NCBI GenBank assembly: GCA_030762175.1
Contig: CM060842.1
Location: forward strand, 49,186,501-49,250,500
From: Metallyticus violacea
Lineage: Eukaryota > Arthropoda > Insecta > Mantodea > Metallyticidae
Reading direction: 5' to 3'
Length of the DNA: 64,000 nt
Position 1 is the first letter of the stretch. Each line of letters begins with the position of its first letter. Shown piece after piece: positions 25,405 to 37,400 of this stretch. Both the position numbers and the translations under genes were made by a program. Below the pieces are notes generated by a model, which saw only the letters and a list, made by a program, of their open reading frames with translations, made no database searches and was not told the DNA's origin.

Positions 25405-26561
25405 ACTCAGGCAATATTTTTGTCTTTGCTGTTATCCGTGGGTTAATTAATTTATATGTTTCTCTTGATGGGTAATTTATATTAAATATTTTATACACAA
25501 ATTCATAGAATCTGTCATTTTCCTTTGAAACTTTTATCATTATACTTTTTGAGTTTATGTTCTTAGAAAGGGTTTATTTTCACAAATATACGATGAATTT
25601 ATCTCATTAAAAAAACTAATGGATTTTAAAAAATTATCTTCACCTAACCATATATCTCTTAATCTTGTTTATATATTTTTTCTAATCAATATTAATTTGT
25701 CGTAGCCATACCCTCCAGGCATCTCAACCTCGGCTACACTCTCGCCAGGGGAGTATCCCGCAAGTCCGAATGGGCTATGGTAGCATTAAAAAAAAATGCT
25801 AATTGGTAAGGCTCCTCTGTGTTCGGTTTCATATGGGCTGACTCGAACCAGCCGAAGTGCGAGCAGGGAAATAACTGGAATGTGAAAAAGTCGACAAGCG
25901 CTGCAGGAAGATTGTCATTCCCAGATTCTCAAACTTGGTGATTGTCAAAGTCCATTATCACAGATACGTTCCATTTTTTTATGTGGTAGTTTACATTCAT
26001 GTTGTGGTGAAATTGTTACTTTTTAGCATATTAATAATAATTATTAGCATCCAGTCATAATCTCATACTGTATATCACTTTTATACGTTATGTAAGAAAT
26101 AAATACAGAATTAGAAATATAGATGAAAATGTGAAAAATAAGGTTTTATTTGAATAGAAAAATATTTCATTTGGATTAAGTGTTGTAACGTATATAAATA
26201 ATACAAGTATTAAGGTTTTTTTTTCACCATTAATATAATATTTTTAGAAATGCATACTAAATTTATATTAATGTTCATTCATTAGTTTCTTTCTGCCATC
26301 GAGTTCGAACCCTTGGGATTGGGATCTACATAAATCAATAAATAATGTTATATATTTTAAGTATGTAGGTATAAAGTGACTGCATAAACCGCAAGCTAGC
26401 TCAAAGCCGTATTTGGTTTCAAATCTGAAACTGAAGCGGAAAATGTGCAGCTGAACATTTTGTGAGATGTTAGATAGCAAAACCTGTTTTATTGATTTTC
26501 AGTAATATTTCAATTATGCATTTTTCTAAAGTTGAGATAAATGCACTTTTTAAATAAAAGT
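25405..26561. other. No supported feature
   Basis: AT-rich. A GC-richer patch at 25700-25930 carries a B-box-like GGTTCGAGTCA on the minus strand but no clear SINE structure. Confidence 0.35.
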
Positions 26562-27521
26562 TACTTTATCAGTTTAAAATAAATATAGATTGGAGAGAGA
26601 CCTCCAGCCGAAAATGTAAGGATTTATTCTATCCACTAAACAGTTAAAAATACTTAACACAGTTTTGACATTTATCTAAAACTGTAAATGATTGAAGAAG
26701 ACTTAAGTACCTCATTCTCTATTCCGAGGGGTATATTGTTTACATTCTGTGTCTTTATACATATGTTTAGCAGAAAACGGGGTTGTTTTTGTTGCGATAT
26801 TCTCGTAAAGTTGCACTTAAAGTGTTTAAACTAGTTGATATTTGACACTCGTTGACTTTTTGTTCCCCTTGAACCCTTAGAGAAAAGCACAGATATTGAT
26901 ACGTCTGTTTACAACATGAAAAGTAGTCATTATTTATGTATGTTATATTTTCAGCTGTTAAAGCAAGAAATTGGAGTGATTGTTAATGCTCTATAGTTTT
27001 TAAAAATGTGATGGATGTAGAGGAATTTATCATACTCCAAATTTCCTATTAGAGATGAACAATCAAAATAAGAAGAATCTGTGAATAAATATTTCAAGAT
27101 TTGGTTAATAATATCAACGTTGCTTTAAAACAGCTGTGTTTTTCATGTTAAACTGTATTGCATTGCGCTATTTCAAGAATTTTTAACATTAATTATTGTT
27201 TCGTATCAGCTTGAACTCTTCACAATCATGGCCATGGCCAAACTAGAATGGCCATCTTTTTTAAATTTCTTGGAAACGTTCATTTTAGGCTTTGACAACT
27301 ACTTTTAAGGATATCAGGAAATAAGGCAGAAAGGTGAAACGTTCGACAGTGCATGATAAGATATTTGTGTACGAGCTTGTGCTCTTCTTCAATCTTTTAA
27401 AATTTTAGATAAATGTCAAAATTGTGTTAGTATTTTTAACTGTTTATTGGATATAATAAGTCCTTACATTTTCGGCTTGAGGTCTCTCTCCAATCTGTAT
27501 TTATTATAAACTGATAAAGTA
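26562..27521. mobile_element. 960-bp foldback element with ~140-bp inverted ends
   Basis: The left arm (26562-26701) starts TACTTTATCAGTTTA and contains TTGGAGAGAGACCTCCAGCC and TTTTGACATTTATCTAAAA. The right arm (27383-27521) is its inverted copy with scattered mismatches. For example, TTTAGATAAATGTCAAAA and GGCTTGAGGTCTCTCTCCAA are both present. The centre (about 680 bp) has no long open frame. Long inverted ends with a non-coding centre suggest a non-autonomous DNA transposon or foldback element. No clear target-site duplication was seen, and the superfamily is unknown. Confidence 0.85.
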
Positions 27522-28776
27522 GGCAATTTAAGATAAAACTATTTTTGAGACCTAACCAGTTCCTTCCCACTTTTCCCGACTAAGGACTGGCAGATTTATT
27601 GCAAAATCGGTTAAACAACAAGTAAAATGCAACAGGAACGTAGTATCTCTTGTCAATAACATACAGTGTACAGCTGAAACCATTAACTTCGTACAGTATT
27701 GGAAAATACCATCGACACACTTGAACGATAATGGAAAGTACCATCGACACACTTGCACATAAACTGTAAAAGATTTAGAGGTCAGTATCCAGTACCTGCT
27801 ATTTGTTGCACATAACGGTGAGAGACTGTAACTCAAGTCGTAAAACCCACATTCTCCAAGACGTCAATGCCGGCTTTACGCGTTGTGGCGTAATGCAGTG
27901 AATGTTCTTATACTATGGTGGATATATCTTGTTGCGTGAGTGATTCTAGGGCATGTGGAACTTCTTCGATTGCAGAATGAATTACTTTGGACTGGTCGCT
28001 GCGATATATCTTCCTCGCCTATCCTTTTTTTGTTCATACTAAGAATTTTCTTGTTATAAATTTTATGGTTGTAATTTCTGTCACTTCGAGCAGTGGCAGT
28101 GGACAATTTTGCGTTGCATAATTTCACTGAACAAACCCAAAAACACTTCCTGCTTCTTACAATTTACTTTTTTCTACGTATATAAAACCATCCGTATCAA
28201 TAACAATATCCTTGGCTCTCCAAAACACCTTAAACACCTTTCCTGGGTGTCATTACAAATAATTACACACATACGGTAAAAATTCCAACATGTATTAAAA
28301 TAACGACACTCTCCGTGCTGTCCAACTGGACGGATGCATATCGAATGACTACTAACTCCTGTCTGTAATAAACTGATGTGTGAACGTCACTGCCCGAGTC
28401 GCGTCACTGCATTCTTTTGTTTACCCCCGCCCCTTTCTCCTCCCGCGTAACTTCATTGATTAGGTTCGTTCCGGAATATACGTGACCCAAGACGAGGCCA
28501 AAGATAAGATACCTGTTTCAGTCCGCAATTTCCATACGCTCATTCCTACTAATTATGCAACATTTTATGATGCATCACTGTTACCTTTGAGCAGAAAATC
28601 GACTAAACAAAATGACAATGATGAGCTTTTTGATGTGCAGACAAAATCCTGTCCTTATCACACGTAAATGCTGTACCGTTGTAAGTAATGCGTACGTGAG
28701 CATTGCTCATTTGTTGAAGCATGTGACTATATATAATTAGTATATGACATTATCCCTCCTTGGCCTCTATTCTGTC
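27522..28776. other. No supported gene
   Basis: Mixed composition. A patch at 28385-28450 is GC-rich and includes a CCCCGCCCC motif. The 61-codon frame downstream (28482-28667) is unrecognised, so promoter activity is speculative. Confidence 0.3.
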
Positions 28777-28872
28777 TTACTGCGACTAGAATTGCTCCTG
28801 AAACATCCCTTAACCAGAGGCGAGTTACTGCGACTAGAATTGCTCCTGAAACATCCCTTAACCAGAGGCGAG
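28777..28872. repeat. Perfect 48-bp tandem duplication
   Basis: Two identical 48-bp units start TTACTGCGACTAGAATTGCT and end CCAGAGGCGAG. Being a multiple of three, the duplication keeps an open plus-strand frame (28744-28962) open. Perfect identity implies a recent event or selection. Confidence 0.95.
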
Positions 28873-29189
28873 TTATCTATCATTCGTGATGCTATATCAA
28901 TCATTCCTGCTGGAGTTATTTCTAAATTGGAGAGGACATGGACCGCCTCCAGTGACAGGTAATTCTGTTATTGATAAAGTTTAATAACGGGAGTTCTTAG
29001 TTTGTGTTATCAAGAAAATTGTTGTGTATATAAACAGAGGATCCCTAACAGGTGTGTGCTGTGTTAGAATTGTGATATACCCTCTGATCCTCCAATTATT
29101 TTGAGCAGTGTAGAAAAAGCATTGGTTTCGATTCCCCTCCAAATAAAATCCTATTACCTACAGCGGTGGATTATTAAATTTTAATACTA

Positions 29190-30442
29190 CCTAGTCTAGC
29201 CATGTTCTGTTACTAAGTTTTTGTAATACAATAATGTGCTTTACTGTTTTTTTTTTTTAATTTGACTATGGCAATGGTATCCACATATTATTTTTCAAAA
29301 TGATTCCCTTTCGCCCTGACAAAGGACCTAAGTCTATCGGGCCATTCATCAATAGCAACACACACTGTCTTCGTGGGGAAATCCGCCACTGCTAACTTCA
29401 GGGATCACTTGAGAGATTTAATATTGGTGTGCCTTTTCTTACAAGCAATATCCCCAAGCACTGCTCACAATTTGTAATCCAAGAGGTTTAGGTCAGTGCT
29501 GCTAGAGGGTCAACTTTGGTAGTAATAAAATCTGGAATGTTTTTCTTAAGCCAAGGTTGAGTGGAGTGGTGCAAAATCTTGCTGGAAGGTCCCGTACCCA
29601 TTCTTGAACAAAGTTGTGTTCATGTCTTTCACCACAGGCGCAAGGAGGGTTGTTTCAATATTTGGCTATTGTGTTTAATCCCTTTTTGTCAGAAATGCAG
29701 CTTTGTGACACCATCGTAGCGCTCTCCCCATCAGACCATCACTGAGGCGGCTGGATCTTTGGAATCCTCTCACGAGCTTCTTCAGAAGTCTGTCGCACAT
29801 TCTTGTCATTCTGGAGGTCGTAGCCCTCTTCGGGTGTGAAACTTTTTCATCTGTAAAAAAGATTTTTTTTGTGTAACGCTGAAGTAGGCGTTTGCATTTC
29901 AGCTCTCTGCTGCTTAAGTGTTGTAGTTAAGAAATGTGCAGTAACCCGGCGATAAGCCTTCAGCCCAATGTGTTGTCTGAGCAATCTGGACATTGATCGC
30001 CGGAAATGTTCATCTCACGAGCCATCACTGTTTTGTTTCCTCACTGGATTTCTCCTAATACGAGCCGCCGCTGCTTTTAGCACTTTCCTGGTGCTTACAG
30101 AGCACGGTATCCCCGATCTTGATAGGTTAGCAATTGTACCAGTTTCATTAAAGCGCTCAATGGTGCGGCACACAAACATCCTTTTGATTTTCAGCTTCTT
30201 AAGAGTCTGAAAAATCTCAGACATGATTTTCCGCCCCAATGTACGACTTTAACAGTAACGCGGTTTTCATAGTCTCCCCAATCTACGACTAAATCTTTTT
30301 ACTAGCATGTTCATTTAGGTGCAGTTGAGGTCTACAATGTATAAGGTAGCGTTTAGCTGCAAGAGGTTATCTGATCGCCCGAACATCTGGTACAGTTGCT
30401 ATCAAAAGTTTGTAACAAAACGTATGGCTAGACTGTGCAGTA
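29190..30442 (-). mobile_element. Tc1/mariner relic with both inverted ends
   Basis: The transposase runs on the minus strand from about 30240 down to about 29290. The N-terminal HTH block has TLKKLKIKRMFVCRTIERFN, then GTIANLSRSGIPCSVST and ARIRRNPVRKQ. The far end has DLNLLDYKL (last catalytic Asp of the SPDLNPLDY type), then CKKRHTNIKSLK, and ends near AIDEWPDRLRSFVRAKGNHF. The middle is broken by stops. The ends are inverted copies: AGTCTAGCCATGTTCTGTTA on the left and TTTGTAACAAAACGTATGGC followed by TAGACT on the right. TA dinucleotides lie beside both ends. This is a near-full-length, inactive element of about 1.25 kb. Confidence 0.85.
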
Positions 30443-32999
30443 CATCGGTCAGTACGTAGCAATTCACATCAGGGTGCCAATTCGCGGGAGGATGAGGGGG
30501 GGGGGGTTTCCCTCCACCGACGATTTTACCTGAAAAATCCGCTCCGTCAAAATTTTCATTAAAACAACAAGGAAAATGTACATGTACAATACATATATTA
30601 CTGAAAATGATGTATTAATCTGTGTATTTCTAAGAAAATAACAGCAGTAATACTACAGAAATACCACATCTTCAGTATTGTGGCAGTCAATAATGAAGTG
30701 CCGGGTTATTAATTGCACTGTTTCCAAATCAGTAAAATTATCCTACTTCTAGTTCAGATTTTTCTCTCCCTGCATTTTTAATGAATTTGCACTCTGATTC
30801 ACTAATATAAGTAACATAAGATTGAATTGGACTAGCATACCTTGAAACTACTTCAGCCTTGCAACAAAAATGATGGGCGAGGTGGAGTGGCGCAGCAATG
30901 AATTGCACGTCTGGCATCCTGGGTCGCTGGAAAAGGCGACTGACCTAGCCGTGAATTCCAAGTGGGAAATGGCGAATTACTCCCTCTACAAATTCCAATG
31001 TCTGGCATTGGAGGTCCTGGGCGAAGGGCAGCCTGTCATTCATCTCGTTTGTTCCTGCTTCATACGCAATGTTAGCCATCGTGCTATGAGCGAAGCTTTA
31101 AACTCACCCTACCAAAGGAGTGCAGCATTTCGTGCATTCAGTTTAAAGTTATAGGTAACTTAAACGTTATGAAAAGATGACGATAATTCACAACGGTGTG
31201 ACGCACTTAGGCATTGTAAAAGTGAAGAGATGTTGCATTTGGAAACAGCTGCATGCGCGCTCGGATACAGTCACAGACACACACAAAATCCACAAGAAGG
31301 GCATATTTTCAATTTCATAGAAATGAGAATAATATCCGAAATATTCGCTTCTAAACTCGGGAACTAAGTGGAATAACATTTGTTGAAATGCAGACAATCG
31401 AGAGTGTTACAGCCTAGCGAATAGATTACTCGGTATCTCGAATCGGATCTTCGGCTTATCACCTACATCCTTTCTCTAATTTGGGTCTACATATTGTGGA
31501 AATAATCCCTTCTAGCTGAATTTTAAACTGAATGTAAGTTTTTTTTCCCTTTACTTTTGAATTAAATCGAAGGAAGAATGAAAATTAGGCAAATAATGAT
31601 GCCAAATGTTTGGGAACAATTATAAATAATACTTACGGTATTGAAAAACAGACGGTGAACAATAAAATTAGGAAAAACCATGATAACATTCAGTATGTGA
31701 TTAACACGTTTGGAAGATAAAAGTATCCAATTATCTGATGACCGACGCTGTGGCGGTGCCTGCATCGGCCTATAGACCATCGCTCATGGCCAGCTGGGCT
31801 ATAGTAGAATCGGGGTGGGCTTGTGGATCAACACTAGAAACACTAGTGTGATAGTTTAATAAAGTCTAATTCATTTGAAGAAGTATGCACTGATGAATAT
31901 GCTGGAACTGCCTATTTTACTTTTCCACACTTTTCTAGATTTTGCTTATGAAATTCTTTGATTTTCATTACAGATTGGAACTGGTACCAGCAGTTTCTGT
32001 TCAAATTATATGATAATGGAGTAGACTCGATACGGATATACGAATCATAAATAAATCTCGCAGTTCAATAGAATAATAAGGCTTGCTTTTAGCCTCTTAG
32101 TGTTCTTAGCAGACCTTACTCTAAGAGCAAACACGTTTAAACGACAATGAGTAGCGTGAGATTTAAAGCTAATGTATCAGTTCGATAAACCCCGCCCGTC
32201 CCAACTTGTGTAGCCCGGCTGACCTTGAGCTATAGCTTAACGGCCTAAGCAGTACTCCAGCTGCCGCTCATGTTACCAGATAATTGGATGGCTGGATATT
32301 TTGGGAAAATATTAGTTGAATCATTTTTGAGTTATGGAATTAAATTTTTATAATAAATATTACAGAATGTTAGTTGTAGAAATGGATTATATAATAATAA
32401 ATGCAAAAGTTCCCAGGATTGAACATGCGAGGAATTAAGCAGTCAAGATTGAATGAATACAGAAGAGACTATGTAAACGTTACAGACTAAACGGGTAAGA
32501 AATGGTCCAAACAGATACATTAACTGGAACCTAAAGAGCAAAATGAGAAATGCGTGACATGAAGAAATGGCGGATGAAGCTGGAGAATGGAAGGCCTGCA
32601 GGAGCTACTGGGATCCACGACTTAAAGCGAGGCCGAAATCAGGCTATACTACACATGTAAGTGCATTTTATAACGTACAGTGATATATACAAGTTCAGAA
32701 TATTTGCTGTGAACTTTGTTAAATAAAATATAAAATAGAATTCCTTCTAAAAAGAAAAGACCAGCTTTAATTACAGGGTAAATTATAAATAATTCAACAA
32801 ATATGTTCCATTAAATTTAATTAAATGAGCATTCATCTTATTCTAAGCTTTTAATTAATTACCATTCCCCTAATAAAACGTTTTTACTTCCTTAATTTAA
32901 AGATAGCCTACTGAGAAAAATCCTTTCGTGCTATATTCAGAGATTCAAATTATAACTGCAGAAGCAAAAAATAAAAACAATTTTGATTGATTGCATTGG
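30443..32999. other. No supported feature
   Basis: Includes a G-run near 30500 and a GC-richer patch at 30870-31100, of which one 18-base stretch recurs near 36105. No gene was recognised. A 72-codon minus-strand frame (31562-31780) has no motif. Confidence 0.35.
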
Positions 33000-33345
33000 A
33001 ATTTTAGGGACGGGGAGAATATTTCGGTACTTCAGCCTTGCTCAACAGCTGGCGGTTTGTGCCTATGCCCCCTAGGGAAGGGATGAGGTGAGAGAGATAC
33101 CGGGTGGCCAGGATTGAATACTCCGACACCGCTACAGCCCACTCCAAGGAGTTCGAGCCCTTCAGAAGGGCTGCTTCCATACCAGGCTATGGGGCAGAAC
33201 CCTTTTCCAAAGAGCAAGCCAACGTCATACCTCATAAGCCCAGCATGAGAGAGCGCAAAATTCATAGAAAGGAAATACCCAGCGATCAAGGGAAACTAGA
33301 AAGAACTGGGTTTTAGGATGTTCGGTGTCACAGCTTAAGCTCCAT
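33000..33345 (-). mobile_element. SINE family E, 3' two-thirds (copy 3)
   Basis: Minus-strand blocks match copy 1 in order: GATCGCTGGGTATTTCC, GGCTTGCTCTTTGG, AGGGCTCGAACTCCTTGG, CATCCCTTCCCTAGG and GGGCATAGGCACAAACCGCC. The last part, TGAGCAAGGC followed by GTACCGAAATATTCTCC, is shared with the copy at 35.7-35.95 kb and extends the family end beyond that of copy 1. Confidence 0.6.
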
Positions 33346-33640
33346 CCTCCACAGTTTCCCTCAATTTGCGCCGAGATGGCGATTCCAACATTTGGGACTT
33401 CTGGCCCAATCTTGTTGACTATACTGGCTTGGATTATGTCCTCGGTTATGTTCAAGGAGGAGATGTAGCGCATAGCTGAAGATCCTTGGTTCAAGTGAAA
33501 TGTTCTCTGTCTGACTCTTGCAAACTTCTCCCATACATGACTTACAGCCTGGAGCGTTGCTCTTCCACAGAAGCAAAGCAGAGAAAACGTGGGGCTGGGT
33601 GATGAAGAGAGAAACTATGACTGAGGAACACATTATTTAT
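33346..33640 (-). other. Unassigned open segment
   Basis: Two overlapping minus-strand frames (33225-33494 and 33361-33633) are open over a stretch of balanced composition. The first reads in part NITEDIIQASIVNKIGPEVP, then NVGIAISAQIEGNCGGW. I do not recognise the product. It runs directly into family E sequence, so it may be the 5' part of a longer repeat and not a host exon. No start context or splice sites were established. Confidence 0.2.
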
Positions 33641-34055
33641 TACATTACGCTCTGTAGAGACAGCTGTCTTCTTGAATGGAATTTATTAACGTTTATCTTA
33701 AAACACTCGAGCTCGTTCAAAGAGAGAAATCAAATTTGCATCAACATAAAAACGTGAATCAAGTATGTACTTTTGAGCAATCGTGTGAAATAGGGAAATT
33801 TAAAAAGTGTAATTAAAATGTATTTATTTACTCAGCCCATTTACTATGTTAGAAATGCGAAAACAAAACTAACGGATCATAAAAACATCGGCATGGTTAC
33901 ACAAGATGGACAAAATGCTGTCGTCAATACTTGTCCTTGGCCTGTCGAGTTGAACAAAGTAATAGTGTGAGGTAGCGAAGCGAAAAATATTTCTTACAAC
34001 TGCAGCGTTTTTTGAGAGGTATACTTTGAAATGAGATCATAGCTTCTGAACAATC

Positions 34056-34350
34056 TATATCGAGCTGGGTGGCTCAGGCGTTAAAGCTTGGGATTTGGGA
34101 GGTACCGAGTTTCAATTCTTTGGAATGAATTTTCCTTTCCACTAATTTTCCGCTCTCTCATTTCATATCATTCACAATTTAGAAGCTGCCATGAAGAGAT
34201 GGGCTAGTGCGGTGTAATGATGTCTTGGGCTTTGGAGAGGTTTCTGCTCTGGTGTCTGGTACGGAAGACGATCCCCATGCTCCTCCTTTCACGAACGGCA
34301 AAGGAGAAAGTCGAATTCGAATTCCAGGTAGTGTGCTTTTAACAAATGAA
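34056..34350 (+). mobile_element. SINE family E, 5' part (copy 4)
   Basis: The tRNA-like head is GAGCTGGGTGGCTCAGGCGT (A box) with B box ACCGAGTTTCAATTCTT. Body blocks GATGGGCTAGTGCGGTG, CTTGGGCTTTGGAGAGG and CTGGTGTCTGGTACGG correspond to copies 1 and 2. The 3' end is missing. Confidence 0.6.
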
Positions 34351-34377
34351 GGCGGATAATTGTTACGATGTCTATGT

Positions 34378-34455
34378 CAGGCTTGTAGCTCAGTTGATCA
34401 GAGCATCCGGGTATTATATGGAAGATAATGGGTTCGATCCCCCAAGGGCAAACTT
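34378..34455 (+). other. tRNA-like sequence (pseudogene or SINE head)
   Basis: TAGCTCAGTTGATCAGAGCA is a good D-arm/A-box, and GGGTTCGATCCCCC is a good T-arm/B-box. The acceptor strands (AGGCTTG and AAGGGCA) do not pair, and the anticodon stem is poor. A functional tRNA is therefore unlikely. Confidence 0.5.
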
Positions 34456-34839
34456 ATTTTTTAATCTTATTCTTGATGTAATAAATAAATAACAAATGTT
34501 ACTTTTTAGGGAGGATAATGTATAGGTTTCAATTTTACATTTTTAATTTTAATTTTATTTTACTTTATACTTTTGTTTTATGTACTGATTCTATGTGCTC
34601 AAACAAAATAAATTCCGCTGTGCTTCATGACTACATGAACTGCACGTCATTATTTTCTTATTTTATTTGCACCTGTTGGTTAGAGACATGCGTATGGTTT
34701 TCCCCGTATCATTATTTCCTTATGCACCATTTGATATCGATATATACTGAATATGTTTAACATCACAAAACGTTCATTTTTGGAGTACATTTGCTTGTTT
34801 TTGTGTGTTATGAATGTCTCTCCGCCTGCATTTGTTGCA

Positions 34840-35190
34840 CACTGACACTTCTTCCCGCAAACAGGCCTGCAATTAGGCTCGGCTTTCTCCGTTGCCGTTC
34901 GTCAAAGGAGGCTAGACCCCCAGAATGAGGATCGTCTGTCTGTAAGGGCAAATTATGAAACCGGCCTTCGATGGACTGGTACTCCTTGAAGGGATAAGAG
35001 GGTCTACGTCGGGGGTGTTCTATTCTGGGAACATTGTTAGAGATCCCATCTGCATCAATACCTCACCGTTCATATATCTTGACCACCCGATGTCTCCTAC
35101 TGGAGGCTTTAGACATAAACAGCCAGCCGTTGAGGAAAGCAATGGTACCGAACTATTCTCCTCCATCTCTAACAATTATGGGTAGTTTTC
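34840..35190 (+). mobile_element. SINE family E, 3' part (copy 5)
   Basis: ACTCCTTGAAGGGATAAGAG, then GAGATCCCATCTGCATCAAT, CTCCTACTGGAGGC, GACATAAACAGCCAGCCG and GTACCGAACTATTCTCCTCC follow the 3' half of the family in order. The 76-codon frame here is a by-product of the repeat. Confidence 0.6.
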
Positions 35191-35699
35191 AGACAGAAAT
35201 ATAAACTGTTACTTTTTTATTGCAAATGCAGAGGTACATAGTACAGAAAAACAACATAGACATATAACAATATTTACATTTTAGAAAACTCGGCTATTGA
35301 CTAATATTTTTGTGTTTTATTTTCATTTCAGATATATATTACTACAGCTCAATGTTTGAGTGGGGTGGTAAATTAATCAATTATTTCAAAATATCAACCT
35401 GTTTACTGCGTCGAAAATAAATGTTTTATATTTTATGTCCTGCAGCTATAAAACCCTAGATAAACATTCAAGAGAAAACAAAAATGTACCAACGTATTCA
35501 TCGAAAATCTTTCCAAAATTAAATAGAAAAATTTTCAAAGTAAATGTTGAAGTGAGATCGATTTAAAACTTAAGCTCATTCGATGAAAATTCCCAACACA
35601 CAAGGAAAAAGAATTCTGTTCCTGCTATGTTAAAGATACCTAGAACGGCAACTTGCCAAATGTCGGAAGGTTTTAATTGTTCTTGACTCACTATCTCAA

Positions 35700-35945
35700 A
35701 TATGTAATCAAGCGGGGTGACTAAGGCTTAAGACCCACATTCCTTCTGGAACTCCTTGGAGGAGGACGGGTAGTGTTCGGCCGGCTTCGGGTTTTCTATG
35801 TTAGGTACCCCCCCCCCCCTCACGCCGCTAGGTGTCTACTTCTTCCTCCTGTATGGGCGTAGGCATAAACGGCCAATTTTGAGCAAGGTTGTTGTACCAA
35901 AATATTCTCTCCGCCCCTACCAATGTTAGCAACCCTAAAGATGTA
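35700..35945 (+). mobile_element. SINE family E, 3' part (copy 6)
   Basis: Contains GGAACTCCTTGGAGGAGGAC, a poly(C) run, CTTCCTCCTGTATGGGCGTA, GGCATAAACGGCC, TTGAGCAAGG and CAAAATATTCTCTCCGCCCC. These match the ends of copies 3 and 5. Confidence 0.6.
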
Positions 35946-36239
35946 TGAGTTATAGCAGTTAATGGCTAATGAACAAAATCATAGGGGGTTGAATAGGGCT
36001 GAGAAGATGCTTTTCGCCCCCAAGGGAGGAAAGGGTGTAGTGAGGGAGAGACTAGTGGTGATTTGGAGTAGCCACTGTCTGCGGCTTGTATCAAGAGAGA
36101 AGGCGAATGAATTGCACATTTGGCACATTATCTGGAGCAACATCTTGATAATGAAAAACGTTCGCCATGCAGGGGCTACGTAAACTAAGAGAATTCCTCA
36201 GCAAATCGAAGGGTATTTATTACAGAGCACCAGAGCAAA

Positions 36240-37100
36240 GAAACTGGGGCCGCTAGAGCGCTTTTTAAAATTCTGGTTTTCAGTTTAACCCCCACTCCTA
36301 ATAGCCCGAGTTCCCTGATTTCTTATTTTTTTTAAAAGGTATATACGAGTTTCGTTGCGATCAACAAATATTGGTGCCGCTAGAGCAATTTTTAAATTTT
36401 GGGTTTCAGACAAATCCCCCCCCCTTCTATCAGTCTGATTTCATTGATTTTAGGAATCTTCCTTTCTTTCTTTTTCTTTTTCTTTTTCCATGTTTTCTTT
36501 CAATGGCATAACCTAGTTTCGCTGCTAATGCTAGACCGATTTTTAAATTTAGGTTAACCCCCACTCCTTAAGTTTCGATTTTCTGATATATTCAGAAATT
36601 CATTGCAAGAGAGGGGAAAAAGCGATTTTTAAATTTTGTTTTCAGGTAAACCATCACTTCTAATACTCTTATTTTGCCGATTTTCGGCAACTATTTTTCT
36701 TGTTTTATTTTATTTGTATACACCAAGTTTCGTTGAGAAAAAAACAAAAATGCGACCACTAAAGCGATTTTAAATTTTTCGCTTTAGGTAATCACACTCT
36801 TTAAATATCGGTTTTCCGGTAATGGTCTGATTTCCCTAATTTTCAGAAACTGATTTTTTTTTAATTTATGGTACATGCCGAGTTTCGTAGCGAAAAAACA
36901 AATATTGGTGCCGTTATAGTGGTTTTTAAATTTTGGGTTTTAGGTAAACCCCCGCTTCTAATATTCTTAATTTCGCTTATTTTATTTCAGCGGCACATTT
37001 CGAGTTTCTTTGGGGAAAAAAAATCATTGCGGCCGCTAGAGCAGTTCTAAAATTTTTGCTTTAAGTTAACTCCCACCCCCAATGATCCCGTTTTTCTGGT
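36240..37100. repeat. Decayed tandem array, ~7 units of 90-155 bp
   Basis: A block of the form GCCGCTAGAGCGATTTTTAA recurs near 36250, 36375, 36525, 36613, 36753, 36908 and 37031. It is usually preceded by GAGTTTCGTTGCGA plus an A-rich stretch, and followed by TTTTGGGTTTCAGG, TAAACCCCCACTTCTAATA and a (T/A)TTTC(A/G)CTGATTTTCAG-like stretch. Unit spacing varies from about 86 to 155 bp. Units are strongly diverged, with internal expansions such as a TTTC run at 36465-36490. There is no coding frame. It is an old minisatellite or satellite fragment. Confidence 0.85.
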
Positions 37101-37400
37101 TAACGAACTCTATAAATCGTTTGTTAATTTATCATTACAGCAAGAACGATAAATTGGTATCGACGCAGTGCTAAACAAACTACATTTCCAGTAATCGAAT
37201 TGGGGATCCTGGGATCGATATCTGGAATACTACGGCAAGACATTGAGAGAGAGTTGTGGATGATTCACTTAAGCTAAATTTAAACTTGCATAAACCTAGG
37301 AAAGGAATGTATTTATTTATTTTCCCCTGCCAGAGGTCGGGAATATTCCGAGATAATGACAATCTAATATGTTCTCTCTCACATAAACATTTTCATACAG

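Noticed and set aside
34378..34455. A functional tRNA gene
   Set aside because: The D- and T-arm sequences look good, but the acceptor and anticodon stems do not pair.
30870..36140. A further repeat family shared by 30.87 and 36.05 kb
   Set aside because: Only one stretch of about 18 bases (AATGAATTGCAC plus TGGCA) agrees, which is not enough to define a family.
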